Shown here: piece by piece, positions 31,817 through 40,127 of the stretch
Numbering within the stretch: the stretch's first letter is position 1
How the letters are laid out: every line of letters starts with the position of its first letter
DNA from: Marinovum algicola
GTDB lineage: Bacteria > Pseudomonadota > Alphaproteobacteria > Rhodobacterales > Rhodobacteraceae
Assembly: GCF_900109145.1 (NCBI RefSeq)
Contig: NZ_FNYY01000001.1
Location: 186,001 to 250,000, forward strand
DNA length: 64,000 nt
Reading direction: 5' to 3'
Translations under genes and position numbers: made by a program
The notes under the pieces: generated by a model
What the model was told of the DNA's origin: nothing
What the model saw: the letters and a program-made list of their open reading frames with translations, nothing else
Database searches by the model: none

Positions 31817-33079
31817 TTAGTGGAAAACGGCGTCGGGATCGTCGAGGCTGTCGGAGCCTTCGAAGGCGATCTGATCGACACCAAGCACGCTGACCGCGCG
31901 TTCGATGCTGCGGGTCTGATCGACCAGCGCTTCGACCGCGCCCATGATCAGCGCCTCGCCTTCGGCATTGCCGCGCGCCAGCATCATGTCATAGCTGAAG
32001 CCCGCCTCGGCGGCGGATTTGATCTGGCCCAGCTCGACCATGGTGGCGTTCAGCCGGGCGCGCAGCGCTTCGTCGACGCCGGCATCGGCCGCCGCCACCA
32101 GATCAGAGAGCGCCGGGCCGGAGACCAGCGAACCATCGATTCGCAGATATTCGCCCAGATAGACATTCCGCACGCCCAGACCGTCATAGTAATGGCTGTT
32201 GTGGGTGTTGTCGGAGAAACAGTCGTGCTCTTCCTCGGGGTCGTTCAGCATGACGCCGAGCTTCATCCGCTCACCCGCCTGTTCGCCATAGGATAGCGAG
32301 CCCATGCCGGTGAGAATCGCGTTGATGCCGGCATCCTCATCCTCGAGCACCGCGGCGCGGGCGTCGCCGCCTTCGGCCCATTGACCGGCCATCCAGTCCA
32401 GGTCCGAGACCAGCAGATCGGTGGCGGCCTTGAGGTACTGGCCGCGGCGGTCGCAATTGCCGCCCGAGCAGGCCGCGTCGGTGGCGTAATCGGTCCAGGG
32501 GCGGTTGCCGGCGCCATAGTCGGTGCCGTTGAGATCCTGCCCCCAGAGCAGGAATTCGATGGCGTGATAGCCGGTGGCGACATTGGCCTCGACCGCGCCC
32601 GCCTCGTGCAACTGGCCTTGCAACAGGGCGGGGGTGATCTCGGTGGCATCGACCTCTTGGCCGCCGAGGGTGAAGACCGGATTGGCCACCACGTTCAGCG
32701 CCGCAAGCTGGTTTTCGTCGGTCGCGCCGCCATAGGAGGCATCGACATAATCGATCAGGCCTTCGTCCAGCGGCCAGGCGTTCACCCTGCCTTCCCAATC
32801 ATCGACGATGGCATTGCCGAAGCGGAAGACCTCGGTCTGCTGATAGGGCACCCGCGCCTCGAGCCAGGTTGCCCTGGCCGCCTGCAAGGCCTCGGCCGAA
32901 GGCGCGCCGAGCAAGGTTTCGACCGCCGCCTGCAAGCCGCGCGCCTTGATCAGGCTGTCCTCGTAACCCGCCTGGGCGATGTCGGCATAGGTGTCGAGAA
33001 CCTCGGCCTTGCTCTGGGCAAGAGCAGGCGTGGCGACACAGGCCGCAAGGGCGAGGGCAGTGGTGGAGCGGAGGCGCAT
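31817..33079 (-). CDS. irpA: Imelysin-family iron-uptake protein with intact GxHxxE motif
   Basis: This 420-residue exported protein has a signal peptide (RLRSTTALALAACVATPALA). Two imelysin helical halves follow, with FRFGNAIVDDWEGRVNAWPLDEGLIDYVD, the signature GYHAIEFLLWGQDLNGTDYGAGNRPWTDY (GxHxxE at 170-175) and a C-terminal half with CFSDNTHNSHYYDGLGVRNVYLG. This matches the IrpA/ICMP type of imelysin, known as iron-regulated. It opens the iron island and is preceded by a promoter region with a TGACT/AGTCA inverted repeat. AAAGGA lies six bases before the ATG. Confidence 0.92.
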   Translation of the reverse strand: MRLRSTTALALAACVATPALAQSKAEVLDTYADIAQAGYEDSLIKARGLQAAVETLLGAPSAEALQAARATWLEARVPYQQTEVFRFGNAIVDDWEGRVNAWPLDEGLIDYVDASYGGATDENQLAALNVVANPVFTLGGQEVDATEITPALLQGQLHEAGAVEANVATGYHAIEFLLWGQDLNGTDYGAGNRPWTDYATDAACSGGNCDRRGQYLKAATDLLVSDLDWMAGQWAEGGDARAAVLEDEDAGINAILTGMGSLSYGEQAGERMKLGVMLNDPEEEHDCFSDNTHNSHYYDGLGVRNVYLGEYLRIDGSLVSGPALSDLVAAADAGVDEALRARLNATMVELGQIKSAAEAGFSYDMMLARGNAEGEALIMGAVEALVDQTRSIERAVSVLGVDQIAFEGSDSLDDPDAVFH

Positions 33080-33156
33080 GGAAAGTCCTTTCAACTAAGC
33101 AACAAGACCCGGCGACGCGAAGCAGGATCGCCCGACGAATGGGTTCTGCGTATTGC

Positions 33157-33180
33157 TGACTTATTTTGTCGGATTAGTCA
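33157..33180. promoter_or_regulatory. TGACT-N14-AGTCA inverted repeat before the iron island
   Basis: TGACT at 33157-33161 and AGTCA at 33176-33180 frame an AT-rich centre, about 80 bases upstream of the first imelysin gene. On the minus strand TTGACT (ending the repeat) could also serve as -35. It is a candidate site for an iron regulator (Irr, RirA, IscR or Fur class). I cannot tell which. Confidence 0.4.
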
Positions 33181-33298
33181 ATGGGGCCAAAACCCGATCG
33201 TTCCACTGCGATCAGGACAGCGGAAATCACCCCGGTCAAAGCCGGCGCGGCGCGGATTTTGCGATCTGGTGGGGGCGGGCGCAGGCCGCGCCCGGGGG

Positions 33299-33736
33299 TC
33301 AGTTTGTCTTGCGACCGACCTTGAATGGCAGGGGGGCGATCGGCACGCCGTCCTCGACCAGTTTGCGGGCCTCTTCGGGCCGGGCCTCACCGCGGATCGC
33401 GCGGCTCGGGGCATCACCGAGATGAATGGCGCGGGCCTCTCGGGCAAAGTCGCGGCCGACATCCTCCGAGGTTTTCTCGATATGCGCTTTCAGCTCGGCC
33501 AGCGCCTTGTCGGCGGGTGAGGCCGGGGTCGAGAGCGGCTTGGCCGGCGCCTGCGGTTTCGGCCTGGCGGTGCCATGCGACACGCGCGGCGCCATCAGGT
33601 CGCGGTCAACTTTGCTGGTGCCGCAGACGGCGCAGGCCACCATGCCCGCGGCCTGAAGCTTGTCGAAGGCGGCGGCGGATTGGAACCAGCTTTCGAACCT
33701 GTGGTCTTCGCTGCATTTCAGCGCGTAGTGAATCAT
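33299..33736 (-). CDS. DUF1178 family protein
   Basis: This 145-residue protein begins MIHYALKCSEDHRFESWFQSAAAFDKL, with CAVCGTSKVDRDLMAPRV about 35 residues in, the standard DUF1178 N-terminus. The Cys pattern (KC, CAVC) suggests a small zinc-binding module as in rubrerythrin-like zinc ribbons. A low-complexity Pro/Ala linker leads to a helical C-terminal half. Function unknown. The family is widespread in alphaproteobacteria. Confidence 0.88.
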   Translation of the reverse strand: MIHYALKCSEDHRFESWFQSAAAFDKLQAAGMVACAVCGTSKVDRDLMAPRVSHGTARPKPQAPAKPLSTPASPADKALAELKAHIEKTSEDVGRDFAREARAIHLGDAPSRAIRGEARPEEARKLVEDGVPIAPLPFKVGRKTN

Positions 33737-33813
33737 CGTCCTGACCGATCCTTGATTGACAAAGACATAGCCATTTGCGGGGCAAGTTCAACTCGCTGCG
33801 CGGTCACACCGGA

Positions 33814-34290
33814 TCACGAGCGCAGCTTGCGGGGATCGAAGTGCAGCAGAATCTGGCGCAGCTCCGGCTCGCTGACCAGTTCGGCGGCGCGGGCCGGGCG
33901 CATCCACTTCATCCGCCGCTGGCCGGCCTCTGGAAAGGCCTCGGCCAACCGCTTGACGCGAATCGGGTAGACCATCGCGACACAGGGCAGGTCACCGGTG
34001 CGGGCATTGATCTTCATGTAGGAAAAGACCCCGATGCATTGGCCGTGTGGCCGGCCGATCACGCCGGCCTCTTCCCAGGCCTCGATCGCCGCGCCCTGAG
34101 CCGGGGTGACGCCATGGCTGGGCCAGCCCTTGGGAATGATCCAGCGCTTGCGCCCGCGCGAGGTGATCAGCAGCACCTGGGTCTTGTCGTTGACGACGCG
34201 ATAACACAGCGCGGCGAATTGCGCGCGCATCTCGCCCTTTTGCCGGGCGCGAATGGCCAGCGGCAATTGCGTCTTGTCATGAAACGACAT
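33814..34290 (-). CDS. Nudix hydrolase
   Basis: This 158-residue protein has a Nudix domain: RKRWIIPKGWPSHGVTPAQGAAIEAWEEAGVIG aligns with the Nudix box, with the catalytic EAWEEAG helix. The Arg that normally starts REUxEE is Ile here. The GW(P) context and the surrounding strand pattern resemble the diadenosine or diphosphoinositol polyphosphate branch in alphaproteobacteria. AGGAGG lies seven bases before the ATG at 34290; a GTG one codon earlier is too close to it. Substrate not determined. Confidence 0.85.
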   Translation of the reverse strand: MSFHDKTQLPLAIRARQKGEMRAQFAALCYRVVNDKTQVLLITSRGRKRWIIPKGWPSHGVTPAQGAAIEAWEEAGVIGRPHGQCIGVFSYMKINARTGDLPCVAMVYPIRVKRLAEAFPEAGQRRMKWMRPARAAELVSEPELRQILLHFDPRKLRS

Positions 34291-34396
34291 CACCGGCCCT
34301 CCTTGCCCTGGAACAAAGGTAGAAGAATTCCCCTACATTGCCACCCGGGAAATCGCGGCGGGTCGGCAAAACCGCCCGACTGCCGCGCGGCAGCGC

Positions 34397-35659
34397 TCAA
34401 CCCGGCAGCGCCGCGAGAATCCGGGTCACGACCTCGGCCAGATCGGTCGGCTGATCGAGCTGTTCATGTGCCTTGCGGCGCATCGCGTCGCGGCGGTCGG
34501 CATGGCGCACCTGGATCAGTGCGCGCGCCAATTCTTCGGCGGTGCTCACCTGGATAGCGGCGCCGGCGACATCGAGCATACGGTAGATGCGGGTAAAGTT
34601 GCTGGTATCGGGCCCATGCAGCAGGGTGCTGTCGAACACCGCCGGTTCAAACGGCGTGTGCCCCCCTTTCTCGACCAGCGAGCCACCGATGAAGGTGGTG
34701 CCGGCGAGCTGATACCACAGCGGCATTTCGCCAATCGTGTCAACGATATAGACCGCATGCTCGCGGGGTGCATCGCCCCGCGAGCGCAGGGCCGCCGGCA
34801 GATCGGCGGCGCGCACCATGGCGGCGATCTCGGCGCCGCGCCGGGGGTGGCGGGGGGCGATGATCAGCCGGGCCTCGGGGCGCTGCGTCAGCAGGGCGGC
34901 ATGGGCCGCGATGACGATCTCGTCCTCGCCCTCGTGGGTCGAGGCGGCCAGCCAGGTCGCGTCACGGTCAAAGGCGCGGCGCAGATCGGGATCGAGTGTC
35001 AGCCCGGCCGGTGGCACGTAAAACGCCTTGAGGTCGAGCACGGCGGTCATCTGCCCCGGTGTCAGCCCCAGTTCGGCCAAGCGGCGGCGCGACCCCTCGT
35101 CCTGCGGAGACACGAAGGTGAGCCGCGCCAGCATGTGCCGCGCCAGCGGTCCGAGCCTGCGCCAGGTCTGCGCGGTGCGCATGGACAGCCGCGCGCCGAC
35201 GGCGATGACCGGCAGGCCACGGCGCGCCACGGCAGCAATCCGGTTGGGCCAGAACTCGGCTTCGAGCAGCAGGTGGCCGACGACGCCGTAGCGCCGGCAG
35301 AGCAGCACGGCCGCCCAGCGGGTGTCAAAGGGCGCCAGCCGCGCGCTCAGCCCCGGCAGACCCCAGCCCAGCGCCAGATCCCGGCCGGTGAGCGAATTGC
35401 AGGTGATCAGGAATTTCAGCTCGGGCCGCGCCGCGTGTAGCGCCAGCAGCGCCGGGCGGGCCGAAGTCAGCTCTCCGTTCGAGGCGGCATGCAGCCAGAG
35501 ATGCGGACCGCTGCCCCGGCCCGGCGCCAGTCCCGTGCGCTGGCCCCAGTCGGCCAGCCGCTCGCGCCGCGCGATCACACGCGTCAGGAGCGACAGCGCC
35601 ACGATGGGCCACGCCAGGCAGACGACGAGACGATAAAGCGGCATGGCCGGGAAAGTCAT
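34397..35659 (-). CDS. waaA: 3-deoxy-D-manno-octulosonic acid (Kdo) transferase
   Basis: This 420-residue inner-membrane glycosyltransferase adds Kdo to lipid A precursors. Family landmarks are an N-terminal hydrophobic anchor (YRLVVCLAWPIVALSLL), WLHAASNGELTSARP, LLLEAEFWPNRI, STHEGEDEIVIAAH, RLIIAPRHPRR and GGSLVEKGGHTPFEPA. These place it in the WaaA (KdtA) family. It starts six bases after the stop of the acyl-CoA ligase gene, so the two are probably co-transcribed. Confidence 0.93.
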   Translation of the reverse strand: MTFPAMPLYRLVVCLAWPIVALSLLTRVIARRERLADWGQRTGLAPGRGSGPHLWLHAASNGELTSARPALLALHAARPELKFLITCNSLTGRDLALGWGLPGLSARLAPFDTRWAAVLLCRRYGVVGHLLLEAEFWPNRIAAVARRGLPVIAVGARLSMRTAQTWRRLGPLARHMLARLTFVSPQDEGSRRRLAELGLTPGQMTAVLDLKAFYVPPAGLTLDPDLRRAFDRDATWLAASTHEGEDEIVIAAHAALLTQRPEARLIIAPRHPRRGAEIAAMVRAADLPAALRSRGDAPREHAVYIVDTIGEMPLWYQLAGTTFIGGSLVEKGGHTPFEPAVFDSTLLHGPDTSNFTRIYRMLDVAGAAIQVSTAEELARALIQVRHADRRDAMRRKAHEQLDQPTDLAEVVTRILAALPG

Positions 35660-35665
35660 GAAGGA

Positions 35666-37297
35666 TCAAATGTCCTTGGCAATGGTGCGCAGTTCGAATT
35701 TCTGAATCTTGCCGGTCGAGGTTTTCGGCAGCTCACGGAATACGACCTTTTTCGGCGTCTTGAAACCCGCAAGTCGGGCACGGGCAAAGGCGATGAGCTC
35801 GGCCTCGGTTGCGGCATGCCCGGCCTTCAGCTCGACAAAGGCGCAAGGCACCTCGCCCCATCGCTCGTCCGGCTTGGCCACCACTGCGGCCAGCGATACC
35901 GCCTCATGCGCCAGCAGCGTGCCTTCGATCTCGACCGAAGAGATGTTCTCGCCGCCGCTGATGATGATGTCCTTGGCGCGGTCGGCGATCTGGACGTAGC
36001 TGTCGGGATGCTGGACCGCGATGTCGCCGGAGTGAAAATAGCCGTGCTTGAAGGCCTCGGCGGTGGCCTGCGGGTTCTTGTAATAGCCTTTCATCACCGC
36101 ATTGCCGCGAAACATGATTTCGCCCTGCTGCGCGCCATCCATCGGCACCTGGTCCATGGTCTCCGGCGCCATCACCGTGATGTCGTCCATCATCGGCATC
36201 GCGACGCCCTGCCGTGCCTTGACGGCCGCGCGGTCCTCGGGGGCGAGCGCCGCCCAATCCTCATCGCGCCAGGTGCATTCGGTGGCGGGGCCATAGGTCT
36301 CGGTCAAGCCGTAGACCTGGGTAATGTTGAAGCCCATCGGCTCGATCTTGGCGAGGGTCGCCGGGGCCGGGGGCGCGCCGGCGGTAAAGACCTCGACGGT
36401 CTGGTCGAAGGCGCGGCGATCTGCGTCCGGCGCATTGACCAGCATGTTGAGCACGATGGGCGCGCCGCCGAAATGGGTCACGCCCTCGTCGGCGATGGCG
36501 TCAAAGATCGCCTTCGCGGTGATGTCGCGGCAGCAGACCAGCGTGCCGCCCAGAAGCGGCATCATCCAGGTGTGGCACCAGCCGTTGCAGTGAAACAGCG
36601 GCACGATAGTCAAGTAACGCGGATAAAGCACCATGCGCCAGGAGATCGGCTGCGCCATGGCGCTTAGATAGGCGCCGCGATGGTGTGTCACCACGCCCTT
36701 GGGCCGGCCGGTGGTGCCGGAGGTATAGCTGAGCGCGATGCTCTCCCATTCATCGTCCGGCATCACCCAGTCGAACGCCGGGTCGCCCGTGGCAAGGAAA
36801 TCCTCGTAGAGCTGATGCGCGCCGCTGGCGCGCACCCCGGCCTGCGGATCGGGCACTTCGATGATGCGCGGGGCGGGGCCCGTCATCAGCGCCAGTGCGT
36901 CGCGCAGCACCGGCAGCGCCTGGCTATCGACCAGCACCAGCCGTGCCTCGCCGTGATCGAGGATATAGGCGATTGTTCCGGCCTCCAGCCGGGTGTTGAT
37001 GGTGTTGAGCACCGCACCGCAGGCCGGCACGCCGAAATGGGCCTCGGCCTGGGCCGGGATATTGGGCAGCACGGTCGCCACCACGTCGCCGGGCGCGATA
37101 CCGGCCTGCGCCAGCGCTGAGGCAAGGCGGCTGCACCGGGCATGGTATTCGGCATAACTCTTGCGATGCGTTCCATAGGCCACGGCCAGCCGCTCGGAAA
37201 AGATTCTCCGCGCCCGCAACAGCATCGAAAGCGGCGTCAGGGGCACGTAATTCGCGGGGTTTCTGTCCAACCCGGTCTCATCCGCCAGCCAACCCAT
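35666..37297 (-). CDS. Acyl-CoA synthetase (AMP-forming), DmdB-like
   Basis: This 543-residue ligase has the adenylate-forming motifs SYTSGTTGRPKGVVTHHRG, QVYGLTETYGP, YFHSGDIAVQHPDSYVQIADRAKDIIISGGENISSVEIE and the C-terminal Lys in LPKTSTGKIQKFELR. Length and sequence style (PLTPLSMLLRARRIFSERLAV, NTINTRLEAGTIAYIL) resemble the medium-chain/DmdB group, which in marine Rhodobacterales activates methylmercaptopropionate or fatty acids. The exact substrate cannot be set from sequence. AGGGAGG precedes the ATG at five bases. Confidence 0.88.
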   Translation of the reverse strand: MGWLADETGLDRNPANYVPLTPLSMLLRARRIFSERLAVAYGTHRKSYAEYHARCSRLASALAQAGIAPGDVVATVLPNIPAQAEAHFGVPACGAVLNTINTRLEAGTIAYILDHGEARLVLVDSQALPVLRDALALMTGPAPRIIEVPDPQAGVRASGAHQLYEDFLATGDPAFDWVMPDDEWESIALSYTSGTTGRPKGVVTHHRGAYLSAMAQPISWRMVLYPRYLTIVPLFHCNGWCHTWMMPLLGGTLVCCRDITAKAIFDAIADEGVTHFGGAPIVLNMLVNAPDADRRAFDQTVEVFTAGAPPAPATLAKIEPMGFNITQVYGLTETYGPATECTWRDEDWAALAPEDRAAVKARQGVAMPMMDDITVMAPETMDQVPMDGAQQGEIMFRGNAVMKGYYKNPQATAEAFKHGYFHSGDIAVQHPDSYVQIADRAKDIIISGGENISSVEIEGTLLAHEAVSLAAVVAKPDERWGEVPCAFVELKAGHAATEAELIAFARARLAGFKTPKKVVFRELPKTSTGKIQKFELRTIAKDI

Positions 37298-37374
37298 CGC
37301 ATCCTCCCTTTTTAAGCCGGATCATATCGTTATAAGGCAAGACAGACCTCCCGCAAGCTGGCCCGTTGCCCCCC

Positions 37375-38295
37375 ATGAGCAGACCCATCCCCCAAACCCG
37401 GCCGCTGGTGGCCGCCGCCTCGATGCTGGGGGCTATGGCGGTGATCGGTGTGATCGACAATGCCGTGCCCGTCCTCGCCGGTGAAATCGGCCTCTGGCAG
37501 TTCTACGCCTGGCGGGTGGTGATGGCGGTGCCGGTGATCCTTCTGGCGGCGCGGCTGGGCTTTGGCACGGTGAAGCCGGGGCGGCTCTGGGCGGTGCTCT
37601 TGCGCGGGGCGATGCTGTCGATCTCGATGATGTTCTACTTTGGCGCGCTCTCGGTCATGCCGATTGCCCAGGCCCTTTCGGGCCTTTTCACCTCGCCTGT
37701 CTTTGTCCTGGTGATCACCGCGCTGGCCCTGCGCCAGCCGATCGGGCCGTGGCGCGTTCTGGCCGTGAGCATGGGGTTCACCGGCATTCTCGTGGTGCTC
37801 AGCCCCGATCCGGCCAGCCTCAGCCTCGCCACCTTTCTGCCGGTGTTCGGCGGGCTGTTCTATGCGCTGGGCGCGATTGCAACGCGCACGGTCTGCGCCG
37901 GCGAGGACGTGCTGGCGATGCTGCTGGCGATGTTTCTGGTTCAGGGGCTGATCGGCCTTGCGGGTCTGGGCACGGTGGCGGTGCTGGCGCCCGAAGTCGG
38001 CGCCGGGGCTTCGGGCTTTGTCTCTCGCGGCTGGGTCTGGCCGATGTCGCCGCTGGTCCATCTGCTGATGGTGATTCAGGCGGTGTTTTCGGTGCTGGGT
38101 GTCGGGCTGATCACCCGGGCCTATGCGCTGGGCGATGCCTCTTATGTGGCGGTCTTCGAGTATTCGGTGTTCATCTTCGGCCCGCTCGCGGCCTTCGTGA
38201 TCTTTGGCCAGCGGGTGGGCTGGAACGAGGTGGCGGGCATCGCACTGATCGCCGGGGCCGGGCTGGTGATCGTCTGGCGCCTGCGCGACGGGTGA
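37375..38295 (+). CDS. DMT-superfamily permease (EamA domains)
   Basis: This 306-residue protein has about ten hydrophobic segments arranged as two EamA repeats. Typical spots are WQFYAWRVVMAVPVILLAARL, ALSVMPIAQALSGLFTSPVFVLVITAL and GDASYVAVFEYSVFIFGPLAAFVIFGQRV. Members export amino acids, nucleosides or other metabolites at the inner membrane; the substrate is unknown. The ATG at 37375 is used rather than an earlier TTG. It is divergent from the acyl-CoA ligase. Confidence 0.88.
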   Translation: MSRPIPQTRPLVAAASMLGAMAVIGVIDNAVPVLAGEIGLWQFYAWRVVMAVPVILLAARLGFGTVKPGRLWAVLLRGAMLSISMMFYFGALSVMPIAQALSGLFTSPVFVLVITALALRQPIGPWRVLAVSMGFTGILVVLSPDPASLSLATFLPVFGGLFYALGAIATRTVCAGEDVLAMLLAMFLVQGLIGLAGLGTVAVLAPEVGAGASGFVSRGWVWPMSPLVHLLMVIQAVFSVLGVGLITRAYALGDASYVAVFEYSVFIFGPLAAFVIFGQRVGWNEVAGIALIAGAGLVIVWRLRDG

Positions 38296-38388
38296 AGGGC
38301 GCGGGGGCCGGGGCGTGGGGCCGAAAACGCCCGCCTTCGGCCTGCCGGAGAATTGCCGTTGGCGGCGCGACCGGCTAGCGTCGCCGCC

Positions 38389-39033
38389 ATGATCATCTCT
38401 CGCGGGCGGCGCTATATCTTTGTCCATATCCCCAAGACTGGGGGCACCGCCATGGCGCTGGCGCTGGAGGCGCGCGCCAAGGCCGATGACATCCTGATCG
38501 GCGACACGCCGAAAGCCCTTCGGCGGCGTGGGCGGCTCCGGGCGCTTACGCCGCGCGGCCGGCTGTGGAAGCATTCGACGCTGGCCGACATCGACGGGGT
38601 GATCGCTGCCGGTGAGCTTGACAGGCTGCTGATCTTCACGCTGGTGCGCAATCCCTGGGACCGGGTGGTGAGTTATTACCACTGGCTGCAAGGCCAGAGC
38701 TTCGACCATCCCGCGGTGACCTTGTCGAAACGTCTGAGCTTTGCCGCCTTTCTGCAAGCGCCACAGATTCAAGCCAGCCTGCACAACACACCGGCCGCAA
38801 GCTATGTCACCGATGCGGCCGGGCGCGAGCGGCCGGCGCGCTTTCTGCGGCTCGAGCATCTGGCGGAGGATATGCCGCCACTCGAGGCACATCTCGGCTT
38901 CCGGCTGACGATGCCCCATGCCAATCGCTCCGCCCGCGCGGCCGATTACCGCAGCTATTACGACGATGCGGGCGCCGGCATCATCGCCCGCGTCTGCGCC
39001 GCCGATATCGCCCGCTTCGGCTATGCCTTCTGA
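38389..39033 (+). CDS. Sulfotransferase-family protein
   Basis: This 214-residue protein has the 5'-phosphosulfate-binding loop of the membrane/carbohydrate sulfotransferase family near the N-terminus (YIFVHIPKTGGTAMALAL) and the 3'-phosphate site TLVRNPWDRVVSYYHWL about 85 residues later. Similar short proteins occur beside polysaccharide genes. Here no such genes are adjacent, so acceptor and role are unknown. The stop directly abuts the stop of the small convergent gene at 39034. Confidence 0.8.
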   Translation: MIISRGRRYIFVHIPKTGGTAMALALEARAKADDILIGDTPKALRRRGRLRALTPRGRLWKHSTLADIDGVIAAGELDRLLIFTLVRNPWDRVVSYYHWLQGQSFDHPAVTLSKRLSFAAFLQAPQIQASLHNTPAASYVTDAAGRERPARFLRLEHLAEDMPPLEAHLGFRLTMPHANRSARAADYRSYYDDAGAGIIARVCAADIARFGYAF

Positions 39034-39183
39034 TCAGCCGCGGCTGCGCCAGATCGGGTGCCCGTCATGCTTGCTCGGAAAGCGCAGGGCATAGAATTTT
39101 CGGGTCAGCCACGCGGCATGCGGGCGGTTCCAATCCATCCGGTCCTGCATCAGCAGACATCTGGCTATGCTTGTCGGCAACAT
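39034..39183 (-). CDS. Small hypothetical protein, 49 residues
   Basis: ATG preceded by AAAGGAAAGAG. The peptide is basic and aromatic (LLMQDRMDWNRPHAAWLTRKF, ending HPIWRSRG) with no membrane segment. It is divergent from the ribbon-helix-helix gene. I do not recognise a family; coding status rests on the ribosome binding site and on the plausible composition. Confidence 0.45.
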   Translation of the reverse strand: MLPTSIARCLLMQDRMDWNRPHAAWLTRKFYALRFPSKHDGHPIWRSRG

Positions 39184-39241
39184 ATTCACTCTTTCCTTTT
39201 GACCTGTGGCGACATAGCATCGCGCAGCGCCGCCTATGCAA

Positions 39242-39251
39242 TGTATATACA
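39242..39251. promoter_or_regulatory. TGTATATACA palindrome upstream of the RHH gene
   Basis: A perfect ten-base palindrome in GC-rich surroundings, between the divergent small genes. It could be an operator for the ribbon-helix-helix protein encoded at 39290 and also supplies TATATA for a -10 element. Confidence 0.4.
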
Positions 39252-39289
39252 CTGCCGTGGCGGAAAAATCAAGGGCCGGGCCGAACGAC

Positions 39290-39469
39290 GTGAGCGAGAA
39301 ACCGCAAAAGAAGAAAACCGCGAACAAGGACGCGCAATTGATCCTGCGGCTCGACAAGGACGAGCGCGACGATTTTGTCGCGCTGTGCCGCGAGCTTGAC
39401 ACCACGGCGGCACGCGAGATCCGGCATTTCATCCGCAAGTTCATGAAGAAGAACGCCGGCAAGAGCTGA
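39290..39469 (+). CDS. Small ribbon-helix-helix-like protein
   Basis: About 59 residues with a Lys-rich start (EKPQKKKTANKDAQ), a strand (LILRLDKDE) and two helices (RDDFVALCRELDTTAAREI, RHFIRKFMKKN). This matches the ribbon-helix-helix (CopG/Arc-like) pattern of small DNA-binding proteins. The GTG at 39290 is preferred: an ATG at 39236 would put codons across a TGTATATACA palindrome and give an untypical N-terminus. A GTG at 39257 is also possible. Role unknown; self-regulation at the palindrome is plausible. Confidence 0.6.
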   Translation: MSEKPQKKKTANKDAQLILRLDKDERDDFVALCRELDTTAAREIRHFIRKFMKKNAGKS

Positions 39470-39470
39470 G

Positions 39471-40100
39471 CTAGCTGGCCCGCCGCATCGTCGCTGTCAA
39501 CACGCCCATGGCAATCAGCGCGCCCCCGCCGGCGCGGGTGATCCAGGTGATCACCTGCGGCCGCGAGATCATCCGCCGGAGCCGGTCCGCCAAAATCGCA
39601 TAGGCCAGCGCATTCAGCGTCGCCAGGCTTACGAAGGTGGCAATCAGCACGGCGAATTGCCCGCCAAGCGGCGCGGCAGGGTCGAGGAACTGCGGCACGA
39701 AGGCGATGAAAAAGGCGATGGATTTCGGGTTCAGCGCCGTCACCGCCGCATTATGGGCAAACACTCCCCGCGCGGTGACTTCGGCCCGGATGCGATCGGC
39801 GGCCAGGCCCTCGGAGGGGGCCGAACGGATCAGCTTGACGCCGAGCCAGATCAGATAGGCCGCGCCGGCCCATTTCAGCACCGTGAACAGCGTCGCCGAG
39901 GCCAGCACCAGCGCCCCCAGCCCGGCCAGCGAAGCGGTCATGGCGATGAAATCGCCGGTTGCCACACCGGCCGCCGAGGCCACCGCCACGCTGCGCCCCT
40001 TGGACAGCGCATAACTCAGCACCAGAAGCACCGTCGGCCCCGGGATCAGCAAGAGCGCCGTCGACGCCGCCACGAAGGTCAGCCAGAGTTCGAATGTCAT
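39471..40100 (-). CDS. LysE/RhtB-family amino acid exporter
   Basis: This 209-residue membrane protein has six hydrophobic segments and the family signature LLLIPGPTVLLVLSYALSKGRSVAVASAAGVATGDFIAM, plus ALNPKSIAFFIAFVPQFLDP. Members export lysine, homoserine, threonine or similar compounds. It ends one base from the stop of the convergent small gene and is followed on its own strand by no linked gene; mtnP lies 27 bases upstream. Confidence 0.93.
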   Translation of the reverse strand: MTFELWLTFVAASTALLLIPGPTVLLVLSYALSKGRSVAVASAAGVATGDFIAMTASLAGLGALVLASATLFTVLKWAGAAYLIWLGVKLIRSAPSEGLAADRIRAEVTARGVFAHNAAVTALNPKSIAFFIAFVPQFLDPAAPLGGQFAVLIATFVSLATLNALAYAILADRLRRMISRPQVITWITRAGGGALIAMGVLTATMRRAS

Positions 40101-40127
40101 CCCATCACACCTTTCACCCGCCGGGCG

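Noticed and set aside
33814..34290. Inactive Nudix protein because of Ile in place of the box Arg
   Set aside because: The catalytic Glu cluster EAWEEAG is intact. The Arg is structural and variable enough that inactivity cannot be claimed.
37330..38919. 529-codon minus-strand frame opposite the DMT permease
   Set aside because: The plus strand shows a complete ten-segment permease; the minus frame is His/Arg/Gln-rich noise.
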